Source of the DNA: Deltaproteobacteria bacterium
Lineage (GTDB): Bacteria; Desulfobacterota; Deferrisomatia; Deferrisomatales; Deferrisomataceae
DNA length: 12,624 bases
Reading direction: 5' to 3'
NCBI GenBank assembly: GCA_013152215.1
Contig: JAADGT010000188.1
Coordinates: 1-12,624 of the forward strand
The notes beneath the pieces were generated by a model. That model did not search any database, was not told the origin of the DNA, and saw only the letters and a list, made by a program, of their open reading frames with translations. Below, one piece after another: positions 6,289 to 12,624 of this stretch. How positions within the stretch are numbered: position 1 is the stretch's first letter; the number at the start of each line of letters is the position of its first letter. The translations under genes were made by a program, and so were the position numbers.

Positions 6289-7596
6289 ATGGCCCGTGGC
6301 AACCAACAGCTCATGGAACGCCGTCAAAAAGCGGTTCCCCGAGGGCCGTTTCACGTGACCGATCGGTTTGCGGTCCGCGCCCGAGGCGCCCGGATCACCG
6401 ATGCCGACGGCACCGAGTACATCGACTTCACCGGCGGAATCGGCGTGGTGGGCACCGCCCACGCCCATCCCCACGTTCTCGAGGCCATCAAGCGTCAGGC
6501 GGACCGCCTGGTCCACACCTGCTTTCACGTGATGCCCTACGAGCCCTACGTGCGTCTGGCCGAGGAGCTCAACCGCCGAACACCGGGAGACCACGCAAAG
6601 AAAACCTTTTTCTGTAACAGCGGGGCCGAGGCCGTGGAGAATGCGGTCAAGGTGGCCCGGGCCTACACCGGCAGGCCGGCGGTCGTGTGCTTCCAGAACG
6701 CCTTCCACGGCCGGACCCTCCTGGGCATGAGCCTCACCAGCAAGGTCGTTCCCTACAAGAAGGGGTTTGGTCCGTTCGCCCCCGAGGTGTACCGGGTACC
6801 CTTTGCCTACTGCTATCGCTGTCCCTTCGGGGCGCCGGGCCCGGAGGTCTGCTCCCTGGAGTGCGCCGAGAACCTGCGGGAGCTGTTCACCACCGGCGTG
6901 GACCCCGAGTCGGTGGCGGCACTGGTGGTGGAGCCGGTGCTCGGGGAGGGCGGCTTCGTGGTCCCCCCGGCCCGGTTCCTCTCCCGCATTTTCGAGATCT
7001 GCCGGGAGCACGGCATCGTTGTGGTGGCCGACGAGGTGCAGACCGGGTTCGGGCGAACCGGAGCGTTGTTCGCGTGCGAGGTGATGGGGGTCGTGCCCGA
7101 TCTCATCACCACGGCGAAGGCCATGGCCTCGGGCTTTCCCCTGAGCGGGGTAACCGGGCGGGCCGAGGTGATGGATGCGCCCCAGGTGGGCGGGCTCGGG
7201 GGAACATACGGTGGGAACCCCGTCTCCTGCGCCGCGGCCCTGGCCACCCTCGAGGTGGTGGACCAGGAGGACCTGTGCGGCCGGGCCAAGCTCCTGGGCG
7301 AGCGGATTCGGAGGCGGTTCCTGCGGCTCCAGGACGAGCTTCCCGTGATCGGGGAGGTGCGGGGCCTCGGTGCCATGATGGCCATGGAGCTGGTGACCGA
7401 TCGATCGACCAAGGAGCCGGCCACGGACCTCACGCAACGGCTGGGCCGGTATGCCCTGGACCACGGCGTGGTCACGATCAAGGCCGGGACGGGGGGGAAC
7501 GTGGTACGCCTCCTCCCACCTCTGTGCATCGAGGAGGCGGACCTCGAGCGGGGGCTCGACGTTCTGGAGGCAGGACTCAGGGAACTGAGCGGATGA
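6289..7596 (+). CDS. gabT: Class III aminotransferase, 4-aminobutyrate aminotransferase-like
   Basis: A 435-residue PLP enzyme, likely moving an amino group from a terminal-amine amino acid such as 4-aminobutyrate to 2-oxoglutarate and yielding a semialdehyde. Family features: FCNSGAEAVENAVKVARA for PLP-phosphate binding, HGRT (H140-R142, the arginine matching a substrate-binding residue of GabT), VVEPVLGEGGF, ADEVQTGFGRTG with the PLP-pyridine aspartate, and K277 in TTAKAMASG as the Schiff-base lysine. GGTYGGNPVSCAAA follows as usual. Unusual is a cysteine cluster, C175-x2-C178-x9-C188-x3-C192, in an insert that could bind metal. ATG 6289 has AGGAGG at 6278-6283. It is the first gene after the sigma-54 promoter and is followed after 46 bp by the binding protein of an importer. 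The class is certain; the precise substrate (4-aminobutyrate, 5-aminovalerate, beta-alanine or another) is inferred only. Confidence 0.85.
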   Translation: MARGNQQLMERRQKAVPRGPFHVTDRFAVRARGARITDADGTEYIDFTGGIGVVGTAHAHPHVLEAIKRQADRLVHTCFHVMPYEPYVRLAEELNRRTPGDHAKKTFFCNSGAEAVENAVKVARAYTGRPAVVCFQNAFHGRTLLGMSLTSKVVPYKKGFGPFAPEVYRVPFAYCYRCPFGAPGPEVCSLECAENLRELFTTGVDPESVAALVVEPVLGEGGFVVPPARFLSRIFEICREHGIVVVADEVQTGFGRTGALFACEVMGVVPDLITTAKAMASGFPLSGVTGRAEVMDAPQVGGLGGTYGGNPVSCAAALATLEVVDQEDLCGRAKLLGERIRRRFLRLQDELPVIGEVRGLGAMMAMELVTDRSTKEPATDLTQRLGRYALDHGVVTIKAGTGGNVVRLLPPLCIEEADLERGLDVLEAGLRELSG

Positions 7597-7599
7597 ACA

Positions 7600-7616
7600 G
7601 GCGGCACCCCGCCGCC
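7600..7616 (+). other. RNA hairpin between aminotransferase and binding-protein genes
   Basis: GGCGGC and GCCGCC pair perfectly (6 bp) around the 5-nt loop ACCCC. No T-run follows, so it is not a terminator. It may be a processing or mRNA-stability element at the 5' side of the binding-protein message. Confidence 0.45.
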
Positions 7617-7642
7617 GGCTCTCGAACAAAAGGAGGAAGACG

Positions 7643-8881
7643 ATGAGAAGACTCGTGGCGTTCGCACTCTGTGCCGTGCTCGGCGTGAGCCCGGCGTGGG
7701 CGCAAGCCGGCCGAGACCATTTCAAGGTGGGGGTGATCACTTCCCTTTCCGGGGACCTTGCCACCGGTGGAAACGTGACCAAGCGAGGGTACGACCTTTG
7801 GGCGAAAGCCGTGAACGAGGCGGGGGGTATCGAGGTGAACGGCAAGCGTTACCCCGTCAAACTCTACTATGCCGACGCCCAGTCCGAGCCTTCCCAGGGG
7901 GCCAGCGGCGCCGAACGGCTCGCCACCCAGGAGGAGGTGGACTTCGTGCTCGGTCCCTACTCTTCCGGGGTGACCCTGGCCGTGGCGCCGGTACTAGAGA
8001 AGTACAAGATCCCGATGATCACCGGCTCTGCCGAGTCGCCGTTGATCTGGCGTCAGCGCTTCGCCTACACCTTCGGCACGATCCCGCCCGTGAACTACAC
8101 CGGCTCTCAGCCCGTGGGGGCCCTGGCCGGTCTGACGCCGAAGCCTAAGACCGCGATCGTGCTGGGGTCGAACGATGCGTTCTCAAAGGCCACGGCCGAG
8201 GCGTTCAAGGCGGCGGCCGAGGCCCACGGCATCCGGGTCCTCAAGTTCAACATCGTGCCGAGCGGGCAGGACCTGATCCCCCTGCTCTCCGCGGCAAAGG
8301 TCCTGAGGCCCGACGTGATCGCGTTCGGCGGCCACGACGAGGAGCTCATCAACCTGGTCAAGGCCCTCCGGCAGATCAACTACACCCCCAAGGCCCTGCT
8401 GATGCACTATGGAGTCACCGAGCCCGCTTTCGTGGAGGCCCTCGGCAAGGACGCAGAGGAGGTGTTCGGCGCCTCGGTCTGGACCCCCACCCTACCCACC
8501 CGGGGGAACCTGCTCTGGGCCGACGCCCGTGCCTATGCCGAGGCGGCCCAGAAGGAGTACGGTGTCCCGGCGGACTACACCCAGGCCGGATGCTCTGCCG
8601 CCGGGATCGCGTTCCAGGCCGCCGTGGCCCGCGCAGGCGTCACCCCGCCCCTCGACGAAGGCGAAAGGAGGGCGTTGCGCGACGCGCTCGAGGCGTTGGA
8701 CATCGAGACCTTCTACGGCCGCATCGACTTCGCGGACCAGGGGGAGTTCTACCATGCCAACACCGGCCTGGAGGCCCTGACCGTGCAGATCCAGGGAGGG
8801 CGCCCCGTGATCGCGGCGCCGGCCGAGTTTGCGGAGACGCAGCCCAGGTACCCCATGACGCCGTGGAACCAGCGGCGGTAG
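7643..8881 (+). CDS. Periplasmic amino-acid-type ABC substrate-binding protein (LivK-like, Peripla_BP_6)
   Basis: A 412-residue secreted binding protein that delivers substrate to the importer encoded downstream. Residues 1-20 form a signal peptide (MRR, hydrophobic core, cleavage after AWA at A20). The mature protein begins FKVGVITSLSGDLATGGN, the usual first strand and ligand loop of the branched-chain amino acid binding family. YSSGVTLAVAPVLEKYKIPMIT and RPDVIAFGGHDEELINLVKALRQ are further conserved parts of the two-lobe fold. AGGAGG at 7631-7636 with a 6-nt spacer fixes ATG 7643. There is no lipobox cysteine, so it is a soluble periplasmic protein, which implies a diderm host. Its position between a GabT-like aminotransferase and LivHMGF-type genes suggests the substrate is an amino acid degraded by that aminotransferase. 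Members of this family also bind amides, aromatic compounds and urea, so the ligand is open. Confidence 0.9.
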   Translation: MRRLVAFALCAVLGVSPAWAQAGRDHFKVGVITSLSGDLATGGNVTKRGYDLWAKAVNEAGGIEVNGKRYPVKLYYADAQSEPSQGASGAERLATQEEVDFVLGPYSSGVTLAVAPVLEKYKIPMITGSAESPLIWRQRFAYTFGTIPPVNYTGSQPVGALAGLTPKPKTAIVLGSNDAFSKATAEAFKAAAEAHGIRVLKFNIVPSGQDLIPLLSAAKVLRPDVIAFGGHDEELINLVKALRQINYTPKALLMHYGVTEPAFVEALGKDAEEVFGASVWTPTLPTRGNLLWADARAYAEAAQKEYGVPADYTQAGCSAAGIAFQAAVARAGVTPPLDEGERRALRDALEALDIETFYGRIDFADQGEFYHANTGLEALTVQIQGGRPVIAAPAEFAETQPRYPMTPWNQRR

Positions 8882-8905
8882 AGGACCGAGTCGCGATCCC
8901 CTCCT

Positions 8906-8921
8906 CTCCCCCCCGGGGGAG
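8906..8921 (+). other. GC hairpin in the binding protein-permease spacer
   Basis: CTCCCC and GGGGAG arms form a near-perfect palindrome of C and G runs starting 25 nt after the binding-protein stop codon. It is a possible RNA stem with a short loop, without a T-run, and the first of two hairpins in this 112-bp spacer. Confidence 0.35.
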
Positions 8922-8953
8922 GTCACGGGGGTGCGACGGGGCGACGAAACCGA

Positions 8954-8973
8954 GCCGGGGCTTCGGCCCCGGC
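8954..8973 (+). terminator. Strong UUCG-loop hairpin, attenuator or mRNA-stability element
   Basis: A perfect 8-bp GC stem (GCCGGGGC and GCCCCGGC) is closed by the TTCG tetraloop in the C(UUCG)G context, one of the most stable RNA loops known. It is followed by AGCTTTT, a T-run too short for full termination. In amino acid importer operons a hairpin after the binding-protein gene commonly lowers permease expression or protects the upstream message, and that is the likely role here. The permease RBS begins 10 nt further on. Confidence 0.65.
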
Positions 8974-8983
8974 AGCTTTTCAC

Positions 8984-8988
8984 GGAGG
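8984..8988 (+). promoter_or_regulatory. Ribosome binding site that selects a GTG start for the permease
   Basis: GGAGG with a 5-nt spacer to GTG at 8994. It rules against the in-frame GTG at 8931, which would place the UUCG hairpin inside the coding sequence and add 21 polar residues before the first membrane helix. Confidence 0.65.
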
Positions 8989-8993
8989 TTCCC

Positions 8994-9884
8994 GTGCTCT
9001 GGCAACTCCTTCCCCAGGCCGTCCTGGACGGCCTTCTGATCGGCGGCGTCTACATCACCGTGGCCCTGGGGTTCTCGCTCGCGTTCGGGGTGATGCACAT
9101 CATCGACTTCGCGGTGGGCGAGTGGATCATGCTGGGGGCGTTTCTGGGCTACTACCTGCAGCGGTGGACCGGCCTCGACCCACTGGCCCTCCTGCCCGTG
9201 GTGTTCGCGGTGTTCACGGCCGTGGGATACGTCATCCAGCCGGTGATCCACCGGGCCGTGAGCGGCCGCCGGGGCAACCCCGTGCTCATGGGGCTCGTGT
9301 TCACCTTCGGGCTCATGCTGGCCATCCGGGGCGCCGGCCTGACCGTGTTCGGGTTCTTCAGCCACTCCATCCCGTCGGCGCTGAGCGCCCGGTCCCTGTT
9401 CCTGGAGGCCGGGGGCCTGTTCGTGACCGTCCCAGCCATCCGGCTGTTCGGGTTCGTGTATGCCATCGGGATCACGGCCGTTCTCCACTGGGTGCTGCGC
9501 CGCACCGACTTCGGGTTGGCGGTGCGGGCCCTCGCTCAGAACCGGGACGCGGCCGGTCTCATGGGCATCAACGCACGCCGGATCGGCTCCTGGGTGTACG
9601 GGATCCATGTGGGCGTGAGCGCCATGACCGGCGTTGTGATCGGCTCGATCTTCTCGATCAGCGCCCAGATGGGAGGCGATTACACGATCCTGGCGTTCTT
9701 CGTGGTCGTCCTGGCCGGCATGGGTTACCTGGCAGGCGTTCCGTGGGCCGCGTTCCTCTTGGGGCTCGTGCAATCGCTTTTTCTGGTCTACGGCAACCCC
9801 AGCTACACCCTGCTTGCGGTGTTCGCCATCCTGTACCTGATTCTCCTCGTCTCGCCCAAGGGGCTTTTCGCGAAGGGAGTGTGA
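8994..9884 (+). CDS. livH: Branched-chain amino acid-type ABC permease LivH
   Basis: A 296-residue inner-membrane permease of the LivH family, one half of the transmembrane channel. It is highly hydrophobic throughout. The N-terminal stretch GLLIGGVYITVALGFSLAFG, then MHIIDFAVGEWIMLGAF, matches the conserved opening of LivH, although the common N-x-AHG version is replaced by DFAVGE. ALAQNRDAAGLMGINARRIG is the cytoplasmic loop that meets the ATPase. The protein ends SPKGLFAKGV, as LivH proteins typically do. Start is GTG 8994. The gap to the next permease gene is 3 bp (TGA CGG ATG), so the two are translationally coupled, while the 112-bp gap on the other side holds hairpins. The substrate is set by the binding protein and need not be leucine, isoleucine or valine. 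Confidence 0.9.
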   Translation: MLWQLLPQAVLDGLLIGGVYITVALGFSLAFGVMHIIDFAVGEWIMLGAFLGYYLQRWTGLDPLALLPVVFAVFTAVGYVIQPVIHRAVSGRRGNPVLMGLVFTFGLMLAIRGAGLTVFGFFSHSIPSALSARSLFLEAGGLFVTVPAIRLFGFVYAIGITAVLHWVLRRTDFGLAVRALAQNRDAAGLMGINARRIGSWVYGIHVGVSAMTGVVIGSIFSISAQMGGDYTILAFFVVVLAGMGYLAGVPWAAFLLGLVQSLFLVYGNPSYTLLAVFAILYLILLVSPKGLFAKGV

Positions 9885-9887
9885 CGG

Positions 9888-10868
9888 ATGCAACGATCCA
9901 GGGCCCTGTGGGCCGGCATCGCGGCCGGGGTATTCGCCGTGATCCCCCTTCTCACCCGGGACACGTTCGCCCTGCGGGTGGTCACCGAAGCCATGATGTG
10001 GATCGGGCTGGCCGTGGCGTGGGACGTGCTCGGCGGATACACCGGGTATCTCAACTTCGGGCACGGCGCCTTTTTCGGCCTGGGCGCGTATACCACGGCC
10101 GTGCTGATGATGCGCGGTCATTGGCCGTTCGCCCTGGCCCTGGTTGCCGGAGGAGTTACGGCCGGTGCCGCCGCGGTCGTGGCAGGGCTCCCCACCCTGA
10201 GGCTGAAGGGGGCGTACTTCGCCATCGCCACCTGGGCCCTGTCCCGGGCCGTCCAGCAGCTGGCCCTGGTGCTGGAGTTCACGGGCGGCCCCGACGGCAT
10301 GCGGCTCCCCCCGTTCCTGAACCCGATGTTCTTCTACTACCTCATGTGGGCCCTGGTGACCGCGATCTTCGTCGTTCTGTGGATCCTTTTGGAACGTTCG
10401 GCCTTCGGGCTGAAACTGCAAGCGATCCGGGAGGATGAGGAGGGGGCCATGGCCCTGGGGCTGAGGCCCACCGCCATCAAGGTCCAGGCCTTCGTGCTGT
10501 CCACCGTTCCGGCCGGGATCCTCGGCGGGGTGTACGCCTACTGGATCACGTTCATCGACCCGGCATCGGTGCTGGGGGACCTGGTCACCGATCAGTCCGT
10601 GGTGATGGCCGTGTTCGGCGGGCTCGGCACCCTGGTGGGACCCGCCGTGGGCGCGGTGCTGATCTATGCCTTCAAGACCTTTTTCTGGGCCTATCTGTCC
10701 GAGTACCAGGTGCTGTACCTCATCATCCTCGGCACCGTGATCGCACTGAGCGTGGTGTTCCTGCCCGACGGGCTGATCGGCCTGATGGCCCGCCGCCGGA
10801 TCAAAGAGCCGGCTGAGCCCGAACCAGCAGACGAGGACTCCCAGGGACTGCGGGAGGTGGCCCCATGA
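9888..10868 (+). CDS. livM: Branched-chain amino acid-type ABC permease LivM
   Basis: A 326-residue inner-membrane permease of the LivM family, partner of LivH in the channel. The signature GGYTGYLNFGHGAFFGLGAYT is present near residues 45-65, followed by TLRLKGAYFAIATWALSRA. FTGGPDGMRLPP is the typical LivM glycine loop. AIREDEEGAMALGLRPTAIK is the ATPase-contact loop, and GGLGTLVGPAVGA and FLPDGLIGL close the family core. The last 25 or so residues are a charged, proline- and acid-rich cytoplasmic tail (KEPAEPEPADED). AAGGGAG at 9873-9879, inside the end of livH, serves as RBS. The stop overlaps the ATPase start (ATGA), so expression is coupled. Confidence 0.92.
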   Translation: MQRSRALWAGIAAGVFAVIPLLTRDTFALRVVTEAMMWIGLAVAWDVLGGYTGYLNFGHGAFFGLGAYTTAVLMMRGHWPFALALVAGGVTAGAAAVVAGLPTLRLKGAYFAIATWALSRAVQQLALVLEFTGGPDGMRLPPFLNPMFFYYLMWALVTAIFVVLWILLERSAFGLKLQAIREDEEGAMALGLRPTAIKVQAFVLSTVPAGILGGVYAYWITFIDPASVLGDLVTDQSVVMAVFGGLGTLVGPAVGAVLIYAFKTFFWAYLSEYQVLYLIILGTVIALSVVFLPDGLIGLMARRRIKEPAEPEPADEDSQGLREVAP

Positions 10869-11590
10869 GCCGTGCGCTTCTGACCGTGGACCGGGTATCC
10901 ATGACCTTCGGCGGTCTGCGCGCCCTCGACGACGTCTCGTTTTCGGTGGGAACCGGCGAGATCGTCGGGCTCATCGGCCCCAACGGCGCGGGCAAGACCA
11001 CTTTGTTCAACGTGGTGAGCGGGTACTGCCGCCCCACCAGCGGGCGGGTGCGGCTCGACGGCAAGGACGTCACCGGCAAGAGGCCGTTCGACCTGGCCCG
11101 CCTGGGGATCGGCCGCACCTTCCAGATCGTCAAGCCCTTTGCGGGCCTCACCGTGCTCGAGAACGTGACCGTGGCCTGCCTGCTCCACCACCCCCGCCGC
11201 CGTCATGCGAGGCAGAAGGCCTGGGAGATCCTGGAGTTCACCGGATTGGCCGACCGGGCCCACCGCCCGGCCTCCGGCCTGACCCTGGCCGGGCGCAAGC
11301 GGCTCGAGATCGCCAAGGCCCTGAGTCTCACCCCCCGACTCCTGCTGCTCGACGAGGTGGTGGCCGGGCTGAACCCCACCGAGGCCGACCGGACGATCGA
11401 GCTGATCTTGGACATCCACCGCAGCGGCGTGAGCATCCTGATCGTGGAGCACATCATGCGGGTGATCATGAACATCAGTGACCGGGTGGTGGTCCTCAAC
11501 TACGGGGCGAAGATCGCTGAAGGCCCCCCCCGGGAGGTGGCCCAAGACCCCACCGTGATCGAGGCCTACCTGGGGGAGGCGGCGGCATGA
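10865..11590 (+). CDS. livG: Branched-chain amino acid-type ABC ATPase LivG
   Basis: A 241-residue cytoplasmic ATPase powering the importer. Walker A is GPNGAGKTT (K44), and Walker B is LLLLDEVVAGLNP (D163, E164), with VEHIMRVI after it providing the H-loop. The signature motif is LTLAGRKRLEIAKAL (from L139) instead of LSGGQ. LivG proteins usually have a divergent signature ahead of RRLEIARAL, so this is a family trait rather than a defect. RLGIGRTFQIVKPF is the Q-loop region. The ATG overlaps the LivM stop and GGGAGG at 10852-10857 supplies the RBS inside livM. It pairs with LivF to form an ATPase heterodimer. Confidence 0.92.
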   Translation: MSRALLTVDRVSMTFGGLRALDDVSFSVGTGEIVGLIGPNGAGKTTLFNVVSGYCRPTSGRVRLDGKDVTGKRPFDLARLGIGRTFQIVKPFAGLTVLENVTVACLLHHPRRRHARQKAWEILEFTGLADRAHRPASGLTLAGRKRLEIAKALSLTPRLLLLDEVVAGLNPTEADRTIELILDIHRSGVSILIVEHIMRVIMNISDRVVVLNYGAKIAEGPPREVAQDPTVIEAYLGEAAA

Positions 11591-12297
11591 GCGGGCTGGT
11601 CCTCGAGGCGGTGTCCGCCCACTACGGCGACGTACAGGCCCTTTGGGACGTCTCCCTCTCGGTGGCCCCGGGTCGACTCGTCACCCTGCTGGGCGCCAAC
11701 GGAGCCGGCAAGACCACCACCCTTCGGACCATCTGCGGACAGGTGAAGGCTTCAGCCGGAACGGTGCGATACGACGGCCGAGAGATCACCCGATGCGAGG
11801 TGCACGAGGTGGCGGACCTGGGGATCACGTTGGTGCCCGAGGGACGACAGCTGTTCCCCCAGATGACCGTGGAGGAAAATTTGTTGGTGGGGTCGTACCT
11901 GCCCAGGACCCGGGCGAACCGCAAACGCAACCTGTCTCGGGTGTACGACCTGTTCCCCCGCCTGGCGGAACGGCGCTCCCAACGTGCCGAAACCCTGTCG
12001 GGCGGGGAGCAGCAGATGCTAGCGATCGGCCGGGGCCTGATGCAGGAGCCCCACCTCATCATGTTCGACGAGCCCAGCCTGGGCCTGGCTCCGATTCTCG
12101 TTCGGGAGATCTTTGGTATTATTCGGGAGCTGCACCGCCAGGGGCTCACGATCTTCCTGGTGGAGCAGAACGTCCACCACGCGATCCGGGTGGCCGACTA
12201 CTGCTACGTGATCGAGAACGGCCGGGTGGTGCGCGAGGGCGCGCCATTGGATCTCGAGGCCGACCCGGCCATCCGACAGGCGTACCTGGGCCTGTGA
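11587..12297 (+). CDS. livF: Branched-chain amino acid-type ABC ATPase LivF
   Basis: A 236-residue cytoplasmic ATPase, second nucleotide-binding subunit of the importer. Walker A is GANGAGKTT (K42). The signature is a canonical LSGGEQQMLAIGRGL (L137 onward). Walker B is LIMFDEPSLGLAP (D161, E162), followed by FLVEQNVHHAIRVADYCYV, which is characteristic of LivF. LVPEGRQLFPQMTVEENL is another strong LivF marker. The start codon overlaps the LivG stop by 4 bp. The next gene begins only 14 bp after the stop, so the importer and the aldehyde oxidoreductase are almost certainly on the same transcript. Confidence 0.93.
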   Translation: MSGLVLEAVSAHYGDVQALWDVSLSVAPGRLVTLLGANGAGKTTTLRTICGQVKASAGTVRYDGREITRCEVHEVADLGITLVPEGRQLFPQMTVEENLLVGSYLPRTRANRKRNLSRVYDLFPRLAERRSQRAETLSGGEQQMLAIGRGLMQEPHLIMFDEPSLGLAPILVREIFGIIRELHRQGLTIFLVEQNVHHAIRVADYCYVIENGRVVREGAPLDLEADPAIRQAYLGL

Positions 12298-12311
12298 GAC
12301 GGAGGAGTGCC

Positions 12312-12624
12312 ATGAACGGCTTCTATGGACGCGTGCTCGTGGCCGATGCCACCCGGCGGACCTGCCGGATCGAGGAGCTGCCCGAGGAGGTGGCTCGGGG
12401 CATGTGGGGGGGCAAGGGGCTGGGGGTGTGGCTCTTGGAGCGGTACGGGCTGGTGGGCGTGGATCCCCTGGCGCCGGAGAACCCCTTGATCCTCCTGGCC
12501 GGCCCGGTGGCCGGCACGCCGATCCCCGGTTCGTGCCGCCACGCCCTGGTGACGAAAAGCCCCCAGACCGGGTTCTTCTCCGAGTCGTACTCCGGCGGGA
12601 AGCTGGCCGAGAAGATCGCCAAAG
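12312..12624 (+). CDS. Aldehyde:ferredoxin oxidoreductase (AOR family), N-terminal part, 3' truncated by window
   Basis: The first 104 residues of a tungsten- or molybdenum-pterin aldehyde ferredoxin oxidoreductase family protein, normally about 600 residues, which oxidises aldehydes to carboxylic acids in the cytoplasm and reduces ferredoxin. The N-terminal pterin-binding domain is recognisable: GFYGRVLVAD, GGKGLGVWLL (G34-L42), NPLILLAGPVAGTPIPG, then HALVTKSPQTGFFSESYSGG. GGAGG at 12301-12305 precedes ATG 12312. The cysteines for the [4Fe-4S] cluster and the rest of the pterin site lie beyond the window, so activity cannot be judged. Being last visible in an operon headed by an aminotransferase, it is a plausible oxidant for the semialdehyde formed there. 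Other AOR-family members (for example benzoyl-CoA reductase-type or uncharacterised ones) remain possible. Confidence 0.88.
   Translation, partial: MNGFYGRVLVADATRRTCRIEELPEEVARGMWGGKGLGVWLLERYGLVGVDPLAPENPLILLAGPVAGTPIPGSCRHALVTKSPQTGFFSESYSGGKLAEKIAK

Noticed and set aside
8640..10421. Long open frame on the minus strand (593 codons), and other long minus-strand frames, e.g. 1485-2570, 2595-3710, 4506-5633 and 6208-7845
   Set aside because: They lie opposite well-identified + strand genes, have low-complexity Gly/Pro/Arg/His-rich products with no recognisable motifs, and result from the scarcity of stop codons at high GC.
11279..11323. Degenerate ABC signature LTLAGRKRL in the first ATPase as evidence of an inactive subunit
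   Set aside because: LivG proteins commonly have a divergent signature before the RLEIA segment; Walker A and B are intact.
1..12624. CRISPR arrays, tRNA or rRNA genes, insertion sequences, phage attachment sites
   Set aside because: No regularly spaced long repeats, cloverleaf-like sequences, transposase motifs or terminal repeats were seen on either strand; the only regular repeats are the three regulatory palindromes.

Overview
The window is a GC-rich bacterial segment with all supported genes on the + strand. The gene content suggests an anaerobic, amino-acid-using bacterium: two predicted Mo/W-pterin enzymes, one of them an aldehyde:ferredoxin oxidoreductase, plus a sigma-54 activator and a branched-chain-type amino acid ABC importer. 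A Desulfobacterota (deltaproteobacterial) origin would fit the style of the proteins, but this is an impression and no marker gene proves it.

Layout: (1) 1-793 is the 3' part of a threonine dehydratase with a C-terminal ACT-like domain. (2) 864-1564 is a compact toxin-antitoxin module (ribbon-helix-helix antitoxin and PIN-domain toxin, overlapping by 4 bp) with its own sigma-70-like promoter. (3) 1677-6023 holds three closely spaced genes: a stand-alone molybdopterin oxidoreductase starting at TTG, a YbhN/flippase-like membrane protein, and a PAS / AAA+ / Fis-type sigma-54 activator. (4) 6021-6288 is a regulatory intergenic region with three near-identical 18-bp palindromes spaced 50-51 bp apart, a possible IHF site and a very good -24/-12 promoter. 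(5) 6289-12624 reads as one operon: a GabT-like class III aminotransferase, a periplasmic amino-acid-type binding protein, LivH/LivM-type permeases, LivG/LivF-type ATPases, and the start of an aldehyde ferredoxin oxidoreductase that runs off the window.

Working model (inference): the PAS-sigma-54 activator binds the three palindromes and switches on the downstream operon from the -24/-12 promoter. The importer would bring in an amino acid, probably one with a terminal amine such as 4-aminobutyrate or a relative. The aminotransferase would convert it to a semialdehyde, and the AOR-family enzyme would oxidise that aldehyde to an acid while reducing ferredoxin. The substrate is not determined by the sequence. 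The operon is also marked by hairpins on both sides of the binding-protein gene, including a perfect stem with a cUUCGg tetraloop, consistent with extra binding-protein mRNA relative to the permeases.
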